DNA from: Pseudomonas pseudonitroreducens
Lineage (GTDB): Bacteria > Pseudomonadota > Gammaproteobacteria > Pseudomonadales > Pseudomonadaceae
DNA: 64,000 bases
Assembly: GCF_021603645.1 (NCBI RefSeq)
Contig: NZ_BQHJ01000004.1
Location: forward strand, 310,001-374,000
Direction: 5' to 3'
In this document: positions 56,846 to 64,000 of the stretch, piece by piece
Layout: the number at the start of each line of letters is the position of its first letter
Position numbering within the stretch: the stretch's first letter is position 1
Notes under the pieces: generated by a model
Told to the model about the DNA's origin: nothing
The model's input: the letters and a program-made list of their open reading frames with translations, nothing else
The model's database searches: none
Translations under genes and position numbers: made by a program

Positions 56846-57652
56846 GTGATCTTGCCATCGCAAGCCTTTCGCCTGCTGTTTCCCGCGCGTGCATGCCTGA
56901 AGTGCCTGGCCCTGCTGGGCCTGGCGCTGATCGGCCAGTCGCTGGCCGCCTGCGAGAAGACCCTGCGCTGGGATGACGACCCGCCTTTCAGCATGCAACT
57001 GCCCGATGGCAGCGTCGGCGGCCTCTACGTCGATCTGAACCGTGAGGTGCTCGAGCGCCTGGGCTGCGACGTACGGATGCTCAAGCTACCCTGGGCGCGG
57101 GCGCTCAAGGAGCTGGAGCTGGGGCGTCTCGACGTGCTGCCCGGTGCCTTCCGCAAACCTGAGCGCGAGGTCTACGCCTGGTTTTCCGGCGCCGTGCTGC
57201 CACCTTCGCGCAACATCCTCTTCGTCCGCCGCGGGCTGCCCCAGCGCGACCGCCTGCAGCAGCTTTCCGACCTGCCGGGCAGCGACTTCCGCCTCGGCGC
57301 GCAGATCGATGTGTCCTACGGCGAACCCTACCGCCAACTGATGAGCGACCCGGACTATGCCGCACGGGTGTTCTTCAACCCCAGCCGCAGCAACCTCTGG
57401 CACATGGTCGACAAGGGCCGCATCGACGGCATCATTGCCGACGAGCACAGCGGCCAGTACGAACTGCAGCAACTGGGCCTGGCTAAACGTATAGAGCCCA
57501 CCGGTGTGGTGGTGTCAGCGGAGTCGGCGGAAGTCGCCTTCAGCAAACGCGGCCAGGACGAGGACTTCGTCCGTCGCTACGCGCAGGCGCTCAAGGCGCT
57601 GGTGGAAGACGGTGAGGATCGGCGCATCCTGCAGCACTACGTGAGCAACTGA
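56846..57652 (+). CDS. Periplasmic solute-binding protein family 3-like protein
   Basis: A 268-residue exported protein. The N-terminus has a hydrophobic segment (CLKCLALLGLALIGQSLAAC) that may be a signal or lipoprotein signal. The rest is a family-3 binding fold: LRWDDDPPFSM, GGLYVDLNREVLERLG, LPWARALKELELGRLDVLPG and IADEHSGQYELQQLG. No ABC partners adjoin, and P. aeruginosa has several orphan proteins of this kind, so it may act in sensing rather than import. Start is GTG with a weak ribosome site. Its stop lies two bases from the end of the convergent nuclease-like gene. Confidence 0.78.
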   Translation: MILPSQAFRLLFPARACLKCLALLGLALIGQSLAACEKTLRWDDDPPFSMQLPDGSVGGLYVDLNREVLERLGCDVRMLKLPWARALKELELGRLDVLPGAFRKPEREVYAWFSGAVLPPSRNILFVRRGLPQRDRLQQLSDLPGSDFRLGAQIDVSYGEPYRQLMSDPDYAARVFFNPSRSNLWHMVDKGRIDGIIADEHSGQYELQQLGLAKRIEPTGVVVSAESAEVAFSKRGQDEDFVRRYAQALKALVEDGEDRRILQHYVSN

Positions 57653-57654
57653 TC

Positions 57655-58122
57655 TCAGGGCGTGCGCCAGAGATTGGTGCGGCGCGCCTTGGCTTCGTGT
57701 TCCTCGAACTGATACTGGCCGACTTCCTCGGGCGTCTGCGCGTCGCTCTGTCGCCAGCGCGCGAGGCCGATGCTCAACTGTGCGCGACCGATATCCAGGG
57801 TATGACCGCAGTTCGGGCACTCCGCCGGGGTAACCCACACCGCCGCGCGCAGGCTGCCATCGGCTTGCTGCTCGGCGTGCTTGAGCGTGGCGCTCTTGCC
57901 CAGGGCAAGCTGCACCAGGGCCGCGCGGGAGCGCTGGCCGAAGGGTTGCTGCAATTGCGGGGCGGTGATGCCGCGCAGGTGGATGGTGGTGTCGCTGCCA
58001 TCCGCACGCTGGCAGGTCAACTGGTCGCCGCTGAACACGGCCGTTACCTGGCATTCCTCATCGGCGTGAGCGGCGAGGGGGAGAAAGGAAAGCAAGAGCA
58101 GAGCGGCGGGAACGAATCGCAT
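57655..58122 (-). CDS. Staphylococcal-nuclease-fold exported protein
   Basis: A 155-residue protein with a signal peptide (MRFVPAALLLLSFLPLAAHA) and a thermonuclease-like OB domain: VTAVFSGDQLTCQRADGSDT, IHLRGITAPQLQQPFGQRSR, then KARRTNLWRTP. The first active-site Arg/Asp/Glu set of true nucleases is only partly recognisable, so nuclease activity is not certain. A CPNC pair (EAECPNCGH-like) is unusual for the family. The ATG at 58122 gives a good signal peptide. Confidence 0.72.
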   Translation of the reverse strand: MRFVPAALLLLSFLPLAAHADEECQVTAVFSGDQLTCQRADGSDTTIHLRGITAPQLQQPFGQRSRAALVQLALGKSATLKHAEQQADGSLRAAVWVTPAECPNCGHTLDIGRAQLSIGLARWRQSDAQTPEEVGQYQFEEHEAKARRTNLWRTP

Positions 58123-58189
58123 GAGGCCTCCGGTAGACGCTGCCAGCATAACCGCTGTGAGCGTCCACCGGAGCCCCGTTGCAGCGCTT

Positions 58190-59182
58190 TTACTGGATCA
58201 GCGCCATCACCTGCTCGCTGTAGCGCCCGCCGGCGGCAGCGCCGGCGGGGAAGATCGCGTCCAGTTCCAGCAGCTCGGCCCGGGTCAGCGTCAGGTCGAC
58301 GGCGGCGATGTTCTCTTCCAGGTACTTGCGCTGCTTGGTGCCGGGGATCGGCACCAGGTGCTCGCCCTGCGCCAGCACCCAGGCCAGCGCCAGTTGCGAC
58401 GGACGCACTCCGCGGGCGGCGGCCAGTTCGGCGACCTTGTCCACCAGTTGCAGGTTCTTCGCGAAGTTCTTGCCGGTGAAGCGTGGGCTGGAGCGGCGAT
58501 AGTCGTCCTCGGCGAAGTCATCCGGGCTCTTCAACGCGCCGGTCAGGAAGCCGCGTCCCAGCGGACTGTAGGGGACGAAACCGACGCCCAGGCGCTCGCA
58601 GGCAGCCAGCACACCGTTCTCTTCCGGGTCACGGGTCCATAGCGAGTATTCGCTCTGCAGTGCGGTGATCGGGTGGACCTGATGCGCGCGCTCCAGCGTT
58701 TCTGCCGAGGCTTCACTGAGGCCGAGGAAACGCACCTTGCCAGCCTTGACCAGCTCGGCCATGGCGCCGACGGTTTCCTCGATCGGCACCTTGGGGTCGA
58801 CCCGGTGCTGGTAATAGAGGTCAATGTGGTCGGTGCCCAGGCGTTTCAGGCTGCCCTCTACCGCCTGGCGGATGTACTCCGGGCGGCCGTTGGCACCGCG
58901 CACCTGCGGCTGCTCCGGGGTGCGCACGATACCGAACTTGGTGGCGAGGAAAACCTGTTCGCGCTTGCCTTTCAGGGCGCGGCCAAGCAGTTCCTCGTTG
59001 GTGTGCGGGCCGTAGATATCGGCAGTGTCGAGCAGGCTGACGCCCAACTCCAGCGCGCGATGCAGGGTGGCGATGGATTCGGTTTCATCGCTGCCAGTGG
59101 TGTAGAAGTCGGACATGCCCATGCAGCCGAGGCCGATGGCGGAAACGACGGGGCCTTGCGGGCCCAGGCGACGGGTCTTCAT
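58190..59182 (-). CDS. Aldo/keto reductase
   Basis: A 330-residue NADPH-dependent reductase of the AKR11/13-like group (YajO/IolS-like). The catalytic tetrad can be placed: Asp in LLDTADIYG, Tyr in ADIYG, Lys in LATKFG, His in YYQHRVDP. The C-terminal [16 protein letters not shown] binds the cofactor phosphate. It reduces aldehydes or ketones. GGAG lies before the ATG at 59182. It is divergent from a LysR gene with a palindromic operator between, so it is probably under that regulator. Confidence 0.88.
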   Translation of the reverse strand: MKTRRLGPQGPVVSAIGLGCMGMSDFYTTGSDETESIATLHRALELGVSLLDTADIYGPHTNEELLGRALKGKREQVFLATKFGIVRTPEQPQVRGANGRPEYIRQAVEGSLKRLGTDHIDLYYQHRVDPKVPIEETVGAMAELVKAGKVRFLGLSEASAETLERAHQVHPITALQSEYSLWTRDPEENGVLAACERLGVGFVPYSPLGRGFLTGALKSPDDFAEDDYRRSSPRFTGKNFAKNLQLVDKVAELAAARGVRPSQLALAWVLAQGEHLVPIPGTKQRKYLEENIAAVDLTLTRAELLELDAIFPAGAAAGGRYSEQVMALIQ

Positions 59183-59266
59183 GCGGGGTTCTCCGGGGGA
59201 GGAAAGGGGCAGGACCATTCTTGTTGTTTGTCCGGCATGGATAAACCGGCTGATTGCGGTTTAACT

Positions 59267-59283
59267 ATTCATCCTGGATGAAT
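59267..59283. promoter_or_regulatory. LysR operator between AKR and LysR genes
   Basis: ATTCATCCTGGATGAAT, a perfect 8+1+8 palindrome, 15 bases before the LysR start, in a 115-base divergent region. Confidence 0.7.
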
Positions 59284-59297
59284 AATCGGAGTGCGCC

Positions 59298-60197
59298 ATG
59301 GACCGCTTGCAGGCCATGCAGGTCTACACCCGCATCGTCGAACTCAAGGCCTTCGGCAAGGCGGCGGACAGCCTGCAGCTGCCGCGCGCCAGCGTGACCC
59401 AGCTGATCCAGCAACTGGAGACGCACCTGGGCGTGCAACTGCTGCGCCGCACCACGCGGCAGGTCAGTGTCACCGCCGATGGCCAGGCCTACTACGAGCG
59501 CTGCGTGCGCCTGCTGGAGGATCTGGAAGAGGCGGAGAACTGCTTCTCCGACTCGCCCGACAACCCACGCGGCAAGCTGCGCGTCGATCTGCCCAGCTCG
59601 CTCGGGCGGCTGGTGGTGATCCCGGCGCTGCCGGAATTCTGCCGGCGCTACCCGCAGATCGAGCTCGAACTGAGCCTGAATGACCGCCAGGTCGATCTGG
59701 TGCGCGAGGGCGTGGACTGCGTGCTGCGCGCCGGCGATTTGCCGGACTCCAGTCTGGTCGGCCGGCGCATCGCCGAGCTGGAACAATTGACCTGCGTGAG
59801 CCGCACCTACGTACAGGCGTTTGGCCTGCCCGAGCACCCGGATCGGCTCGAAGGGCATCTGGCGGTGAACTATCAGTCGGCCTCCAGCGGACGCATCTTC
59901 GACCTGGAGTTCCGCTTCGACGGCGAACTGCGCACCCAGCGGTTGCCCAGCCGGATTTCGGTGAACAACGCCGACGCCTACATTGCCGCCTGCCGTGCTG
60001 GCTTTGGCATGATCCAGGCGCCGCGCTATCACCTGCGCGAAGGACTGGGCAGCGGCGAGCTGGTGGAAGTGCTGCGCGACTGGCAGCCGCCGCCGCTGCC
60101 GGTCAGCGTCCTGTACCCGGTGCGCCGGCAGATGTCGCGACGCCTGCGGGTGTTCTCCGACTGGCTCGGCGGTCTGTTCGGCGCCGGTATCGGCTGA
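59298..60197 (+). CDS. LysR-family transcriptional regulator
   Basis: A 299-residue LysR regulator. The winged HTH is in [20 protein letters not shown] and [20 protein letters not shown]. The C-terminal effector domain follows with [20 protein letters not shown], a pattern of the CrgA/DmlR-like branch, often linked to aldehyde or quinone stress reductases. It likely controls the divergent aldo/keto reductase and possibly itself. Confidence 0.88.
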   Translation: MDRLQAMQVYTRIVELKAFGKAADSLQLPRASVTQLIQQLETHLGVQLLRRTTRQVSVTADGQAYYERCVRLLEDLEEAENCFSDSPDNPRGKLRVDLPSSLGRLVVIPALPEFCRRYPQIELELSLNDRQVDLVREGVDCVLRAGDLPDSSLVGRRIAELEQLTCVSRTYVQAFGLPEHPDRLEGHLAVNYQSASSGRIFDLEFRFDGELRTQRLPSRISVNNADAYIAACRAGFGMIQAPRYHLREGLGSGELVEVLRDWQPPPLPVSVLYPVRRQMSRRLRVFSDWLGGLFGAGIG

Positions 60198-60336
60198 GCC
60201 GTCGCTCGTCGGAAAGCCATCGGCTGGCGCTGTCGGCGCCATTGCGCTGGCTATGCTCAAGGCCGCCGTAGAGCGGCCCGCAGTCGCCGGAGTTGCGGCG
60301 TTTCTTTTCAACCACTCCCTGAAGGAAACGACCCAA

Positions 60337-61158
60337 ATGAGCATCGTGAAAGCGAAAGATGGCACCGAGATCTTCTACAAGGACTGGGGCAGTGGGCAGC
60401 CGGTGGTGTTCTCCCATGGCTGGCCGCTCAACGCTGACGCCTGGGATGCGCAGATGCTGTTCCTGGTGCAGAAGGGCTACCGGGTCATCGCCCATGACCG
60501 GCGTGGCCACGGCCGTTCGGGCCAGCCGGCCAACGGCAATGACATGGACACCTACGCCGACGACCTGGCGGCGGTGATTGATGCACTGGACCTCAAGGGT
60601 GCAACCCTGGTCGGCCACTCCACCGGTGGCGGCGAGGTGGCGCACTACATCGGCCGCCACGGCACGAAACGGTTGTCCGGTGCGGTGCTGATCGGCGCGG
60701 TGCCGCCGCTGATGCTCAAGACCGCGGCCAACCCCGGTGGCCTGCCGATCGATGTGTTCGATGGTATCCGCAAGGGGGTGAAGGAAGACCGTTCACAGTT
60801 CTTCAAGGACCTGGCGGTACCGTTCTATGGCTACAACCGGCCCGGCGCGAAGCAGTCCCAGGGGGTGATCGACAACTTCTGGCTGCAGGGCATGACCGGC
60901 GGGCACCTAGGCCAGTACCTGTGCATCCACGAGTTTTCCGAGGTGGATTACACCGAGGACCTGAAGAAGATCGACGTGCCGGCGCTGATCCTCCACGGCG
61001 ACGACGACCAGATCGTGCCCATCGACGCCGCCGGCCGGCGCTCGGTGGAGCTGGTGCAGAAGGGCGAGCTGAAAGTCTACAAGGGCGGGCCGCACGGCAT
61101 GTGCACCACCCTGGCCGACCAGGTGAACGAGGACCTGCTGGGTTTCCTCAACCGTTGA
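60337..61158 (+). CDS. Alpha/beta hydrolase (non-haem chloroperoxidase/esterase type)
   Basis: A 273-residue alpha/beta hydrolase. Motifs: the oxyanion region [11 protein letters not shown], nucleophile elbow GHSTGGGE, catalytic Asp in [11 protein letters not shown] and His in GGPHGMC. This subgroup is annotated as arylesterase or cofactor-free haloperoxidase; physiological substrates are unknown. The ATG at 60337 follows AAGGAA. It is 139 bases after the LysR gene on the same strand, so it may share the regulon. Confidence 0.88.
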   Translation: MSIVKAKDGTEIFYKDWGSGQPVVFSHGWPLNADAWDAQMLFLVQKGYRVIAHDRRGHGRSGQPANGNDMDTYADDLAAVIDALDLKGATLVGHSTGGGEVAHYIGRHGTKRLSGAVLIGAVPPLMLKTAANPGGLPIDVFDGIRKGVKEDRSQFFKDLAVPFYGYNRPGAKQSQGVIDNFWLQGMTGGHLGQYLCIHEFSEVDYTEDLKKIDVPALILHGDDDQIVPIDAAGRRSVELVQKGELKVYKGGPHGMCTTLADQVNEDLLGFLNR

Positions 61159-61202
61159 AGCGCGATGCCGGGGCCGCGTGGCCCCGGCGTCCCGCGGCCG
61201 GA

Positions 61203-62135
61203 TCAGAGTTCGCCTGCGCGTGCGCCGACGGTTTTGCTGATGGCGCTCAGCGCGGTGTTGAAGCGCACCGTTTCGTTGAAGCTGCGAACGATGGCGCTGA
61301 AACGCTCCTTGGCATCCACCAGCTGCTTGAAGCGTTCGGTCAGTTCGTTGTCCTTCTGTTGCAGCATGGTTTCGCGGCCATCCAGTTCGGTATGGCGAAC
61401 ACGCATCTGGGCTAGCTTGCGTTCCAGCTGCTCCTGCTCGCTGCGCAGTGCTTCGCTGCGTTTCGCAGTGGCGCGGTCGCGGCTGTCGACGGTCTCTGCC
61501 AGAGCCTGCAGGGTGGCGCTGCGTTCCGCCAGCGTCGCGGCCTGCTGTTCGCCCTGCTGGGCCAGGGCAGCCTTCTCTTGCTGCAAGCGCTGCTCCCACT
61601 GGCGCAAGGTATCTTCGCGTTCGTTGAGCAGGCGTTCACGCTCGTCGGCCTGCTCCTGGCGGGCATCGAGCCCCTCGCGTTCCTTGATGGAGTCCAGGCG
61701 CTGCTGGGAAAGCCCCTGGGCCATGCCGGCGAGGGAGTCCAGGGTGGTCTGTACGTCCTGCAGCACATTCTCGGTATCGCTGGATTGTGGCGAGACGGCC
61801 GCCGCCAGCAACTGGTCCGCCTGGCTGGCGGGATCTACCGGGGTATAGGCCGCAGCGCCCTTGGGCTTCACGGTGGGCCGGTTCGCTTCGCGGAGCAGGG
61901 CCTCGTCCAGTTCGTCCAGCTGATCAAGGGTGTGTTGCGCACTCTGTTGCTGTTTCTGCGCATAGCCGGCGGCTTCCGTGGGGGCGCCCGAGGTCCTGCC
62001 GGGGGCTGCGCCCAGTGCGTCCGGCAGTTGGCCGGGCGGCAGATCGTAGAGCTGCGACAGATGGTCGTCCGGGTTGGCGAAGGGGCGCTGCTGGTCGGCG
62101 TCTTCAGCGGGTTCCTTGGAATTGCGGATACTCAT
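61203..62135 (-). CDS. Coiled-coil family member 3
   Basis: A 310-residue soluble protein. After an acidic, Gln/Pro-rich N-terminal part, the conserved domain begins DVQTTLDSLAGMAQGLSQQR, continues as a charged coiled coil (LAETVDSRDRATAKRSEALR), and ends IVRSFNETVRFNTALSAISK. These features match the C-terminal parts of the proteins at 41271-44261 and 45439-46743. The ATG at 62135 has a strong ribosome site (AGGAG, six bases). The frame stays open 74 codons further up to 62357 and includes a basic patch, SRVRQLTARLGGLLSPRLSP, like that of the other two members, so a longer form is possible. Function unknown. Confidence 0.8.
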   Translation of the reverse strand: MSIRNSKEPAEDADQQRPFANPDDHLSQLYDLPPGQLPDALGAAPGRTSGAPTEAAGYAQKQQQSAQHTLDQLDELDEALLREANRPTVKPKGAAAYTPVDPASQADQLLAAAVSPQSSDTENVLQDVQTTLDSLAGMAQGLSQQRLDSIKEREGLDARQEQADERERLLNEREDTLRQWEQRLQQEKAALAQQGEQQAATLAERSATLQALAETVDSRDRATAKRSEALRSEQEQLERKLAQMRVRHTELDGRETMLQQKDNELTERFKQLVDAKERFSAIVRSFNETVRFNTALSAISKTVGARAGEL

Positions 62136-62565
62136 GGTGATCTCCTGGGGCTGATCCTTCGAGACGCCCGGCGGCATCTGCTGCGCTGGACTGAGGCGTG
62201 GTGATAACAAACCACCCAGACGGGCGGTGAGCTGGCGAACTCGAGACATGGCGGGAAGTGCCCGAGGCGAAGCCGGAGCCCGGGTATGCACCTGCGCCTG
62301 CAACGGAACGGATGGCGCTGTCGACGATGGTTCGCGTTCTGACATGGCATTGCTCATGTAGGGAACTGGCGCCGTCTGGGGCGCCGGGTCCTGTGGCCTG
62401 CGGTGCTGGGCACACTGCTGTTCAACGGCTCGCCAGGACAGGTGATGAATCCGATCTGCGCCGCTCCGGCCGGAGCCTGGGGGCGCCCAGTGCAGTCTAG
62501 GACGGTTGCGGCGGTTTGCCGGGCCGGAAGGACTGGTGGCGGGGCGGCTGACGAACGGTTACCGG
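62136..62565. other. 430-base gap
   Basis: It contains the possible upstream extension of coiled-coil member 3 (to 62357, minus strand). No other gene or clear terminator is seen between there and the VOC gene end. Confidence 0.4.
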
Positions 62566-62916
62566 CTAGGCATGCTCCAGCACATTGACCAGCGTTCCCA
62601 GCGGGTCGCGCAGGAAGAACCGGCGCACGCCCCAGGGCTCGGCCGTCAGTGGGTAGGCAATCGCATGAGCGGCGCTGCGCGCGCGTTCGTGCACCTCATC
62701 CAGGTTGTCCACCTCGATGGACAGGTCCGGTACCGGCGCGTCGGAGCCGCCCTCGCTGGCCAGGCTGATCTGCGCCTGGGCCTGCTCGCCGCTCGCGAGC
62801 GTGAGGATCCAGCCATGGTCCATCACGACCTCCAGGTCGAACAGCTCGCGGTAGAAACGCGCCACTTCGGCTGGCTTGCCGGTGGCGAGGTTGGCGACGA
62901 TGCGGCGGACGGTCAT
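62566..62916 (-). CDS. VOC-family (glyoxalase/bleomycin-resistance-like) protein
   Basis: A 116-residue single-domain VOC protein: ATGKPAEVARFYRELFDLEV at the start, VRRFFLRDPLGTLVNVLEH at the end with the metal-site Glu. Two such units are needed for one active site, so it should be a homodimer. Substrate unknown. The ATG at 62916 is preferred for family match; the frame extends 11 codons up. Confidence 0.82.
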   Translation of the reverse strand: MTVRRIVANLATGKPAEVARFYRELFDLEVVMDHGWILTLASGEQAQAQISLASEGGSDAPVPDLSIEVDNLDEVHERARSAAHAIAYPLTAEPWGVRRFFLRDPLGTLVNVLEHA

Positions 62917-62955
62917 GGCGGCGCTCCAGCAGGATGACGTCGCCAGCATAGACCG

Positions 62956-63465
62956 TCAGTGCGCCGGGCGTGCCGGCGGTACGCGGCGCCGATAGATACG
63001 GTAGAACTGGTAGAGCACGCCGATGAAGAACAGCAGCAGGGCGATCATCACGGCAGTCTGCACCGGCGGCGAGTCCGGGCCCTGGCCGATCGGGTTGGAG
63101 GGCGGCAGCCGCGACAGCGATTCGTTGAGCGTGGGGATCATCATCAGGAACAAGCCGAAGCTCATGGCTGCCGTTTCCACGTACTCACCCAGGCCGCCGA
63201 GTACACCGACACGCTGGGCGTAGCTGCCCACCGCAATGGCGACCAGGCAGAGGATGCCGATGGCGTGCCCGGCGTTGAAGCCGCCGGTGCTGGAGAGTCC
63301 GAATGCCGTCAGCACACCGAGGATCATCCCGTAGACATACCACTTGCCGGCACGGCTGCGTGGGTCGATGCGCCCTGTCTGGTAGAGCGCCCAGATGCCT
63401 GCAACGAGGGGCACCAGGCTGATGGCGGTGTGCACGATACCCAGGGTGGAAAGGGGGTTGGCCAT
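62956..63465 (-). CDS. Four-to-five-helix membrane protein
   Basis: A 169-residue integral membrane protein: helices at about 8-27, 45-65, 68-88, 95-115 and a long C-terminal one (VMIALLLFFIGVLYQFYRIY). The strong GGAGG site eight bases before the ATG at 63465 sets the start. It resembles hypothetical DUF2306-like membrane proteins, but I cannot assign a function. It lies 39 bases from the VOC gene on the same strand; the two may be co-transcribed. Confidence 0.72.
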   Translation of the reverse strand: MANPLSTLGIVHTAISLVPLVAGIWALYQTGRIDPRSRAGKWYVYGMILGVLTAFGLSSTGGFNAGHAIGILCLVAIAVGSYAQRVGVLGGLGEYVETAAMSFGLFLMMIPTLNESLSRLPPSNPIGQGPDSPPVQTAVMIALLLFFIGVLYQFYRIYRRRVPPARPAH

Positions 63466-63600
63466 GACGAACGCCTCCGCAATGAGCACAGGGACGCCAC
63501 GCATCCACGAACTGTGCCTGGGCACGGAGGGGCGGGTGTGTTGTCAGGTTAGACGCAACCCGCGTGGGAGCAGGGCCGAGGCGGAATCAGCCGACGAACG

Positions 63601-64000
63601 TCACAGCCGTTTGTTGAGCCAGCGCGCCAGGCGGTCGCCGCCGAACTGGATCAGCGTCACCAGTGCCACCAGCAGGATGATCACGGTGAGCATCACCTGG
63701 GTGTCGAAGCGCTGGTAGCCATAGCGATAGGCGAGATCGCCGAGGCCGCCGGCACCGATGGCGCCGGCCATGGCCGAGGAGTTGATCATGGTCACCAGGG
63801 TGATGGTGAAGCCGGCGACTATGCCTGGCCGTGCCTCGGGCAGCAGCACGTTGCAGATGATGTGCCGGGGCTGGCAGCCCATCGCCTGCGCCGCCTCGAT
63901 CAGACCATGGTCGACCTCGCGCAGGCTGACTTCGGCGATGCGTGCGAAGAACGGCGTGGCGGCGATGGTCAGCGGTACTACCGCGGCCCACACGCCGTAG
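63601..64000 (-). CDS. metI: MetI-type ABC transporter permease (partial, runs off the window)
   Basis: Only the C-terminal 132 residues are present; the 5' part lies beyond 64000. The EAA-loop motif common to permeases is GLIEAAQAMGCQPRHIICNV, followed by three hydrophobic helices (AGFTITLVTMINSSAMAGAI, MLTVIILLVALVTLIQ) and a basic end (LARWLNKRL). This is the pattern of MetI-type D-methionine permeases. Its ATPase and binding-protein partners are not visible here. Confidence 0.75.
   Translation of the reverse strand, partial: YGVWAAVVPLTIAATPFFARIAEVSLREVDHGLIEAAQAMGCQPRHIICNVLLPEARPGIVAGFTITLVTMINSSAMAGAIGAGGLGDLAYRYGYQRFDTQVMLTVIILLVALVTLIQFGGDRLARWLNKRL

Overview
This window is chromosomal DNA of a Pseudomonas, most likely from the P. 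aeruginosa / P. nitroreducens / P. citronellolis side of the genus. The evidence is high G+C, GC-ending codons, repeated Pseudomonas-type REP palindromes, and gene content. From memory, the order between about 24.7 and 54 kb (two acyl-CoA ligases, SDR, thiolase, acyl-CoA dehydrogenases, LysR, TerC, XthA, TamA/TamB) resembles the PA2542-PA2557 region of P. aeruginosa PAO1. I saw no tRNA, rRNA, prophage, insertion sequence or CRISPR array.

0-8 kb: an amidase-signature enzyme; a 222-bp direct duplication carrying a terminator plus REP elements; an amino-acid permease followed by a GlxA-type AraC regulator; a MarR regulator divergent from a CynX-type MFS exporter with twin operators between them; and a glutathione S-transferase.

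8-19 kb: a biogenic-amine module. It holds an aldehyde dehydrogenase (PeaE type), an MHS-family transporter, a CcmF-like haem-lyase homologue, and the quinohemoprotein amine dehydrogenase genes qhpA-qhpD-qhpC-qhpB. QhpC keeps the 28-residue leader and every Cys, Asp, Glu and Trp needed for its thioether cross-links and the CTQ cofactor. The maturation genes qhpE, qhpF and qhpG and the regulator qhpR are not in the window. Three transcription starts here carry sigma-54-like -24/-12 elements (two with GC at -12, the one for the CcmF-like gene with GA). Each has an upstream inverted repeat of the form TGTYGC-N5-GYRACR. A fourth, weaker copy precedes the acyl-CoA ligase at 24.8 kb.

19-24 kb: a 45-residue Cys4 protein, an SDR dehydrogenase behind a promoter overlapped by a perfect 20-bp AT palindrome, a TetR regulator, a thioesterase-thiolase pair, and pbpG.

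24.5-37.7 kb: acyl-CoA catabolism, with two acyl-CoA ligases, an OruR-type AraC regulator, an SDR, a thiolase and two acyl-CoA dehydrogenases with a LysR regulator. It is interrupted by a TlpQ-like dCache chemoreceptor behind a FliA promoter. TlpQ-type receptors sense histamine and polyamines, which fits the amine catabolism nearby.

37.8-46.8 kb: TerC with an overlapping small gene, a PstS-OmpA fusion, and then an unfamiliar group. This is a very long acidic repeat protein, a degenerate LuxR-type response regulator, and a second protein sharing the first one's C-terminal coiled-coil domain. A third paralogue lies at 61.2-62.1 kb. I do not recognise this family and consider it the best candidate in the window for something undescribed.

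46.8-64 kb: xthA, a GNAT acetyltransferase, tamA-tamB, mgtA, a periplasmic solute-binding-like protein, a nuclease-like protein, an aldo/keto reductase divergent from a LysR regulator, an alpha/beta hydrolase, the third coiled-coil paralogue, a VOC protein, a small membrane protein, and the 3' part of a MetI-type ABC permease that runs off the window.
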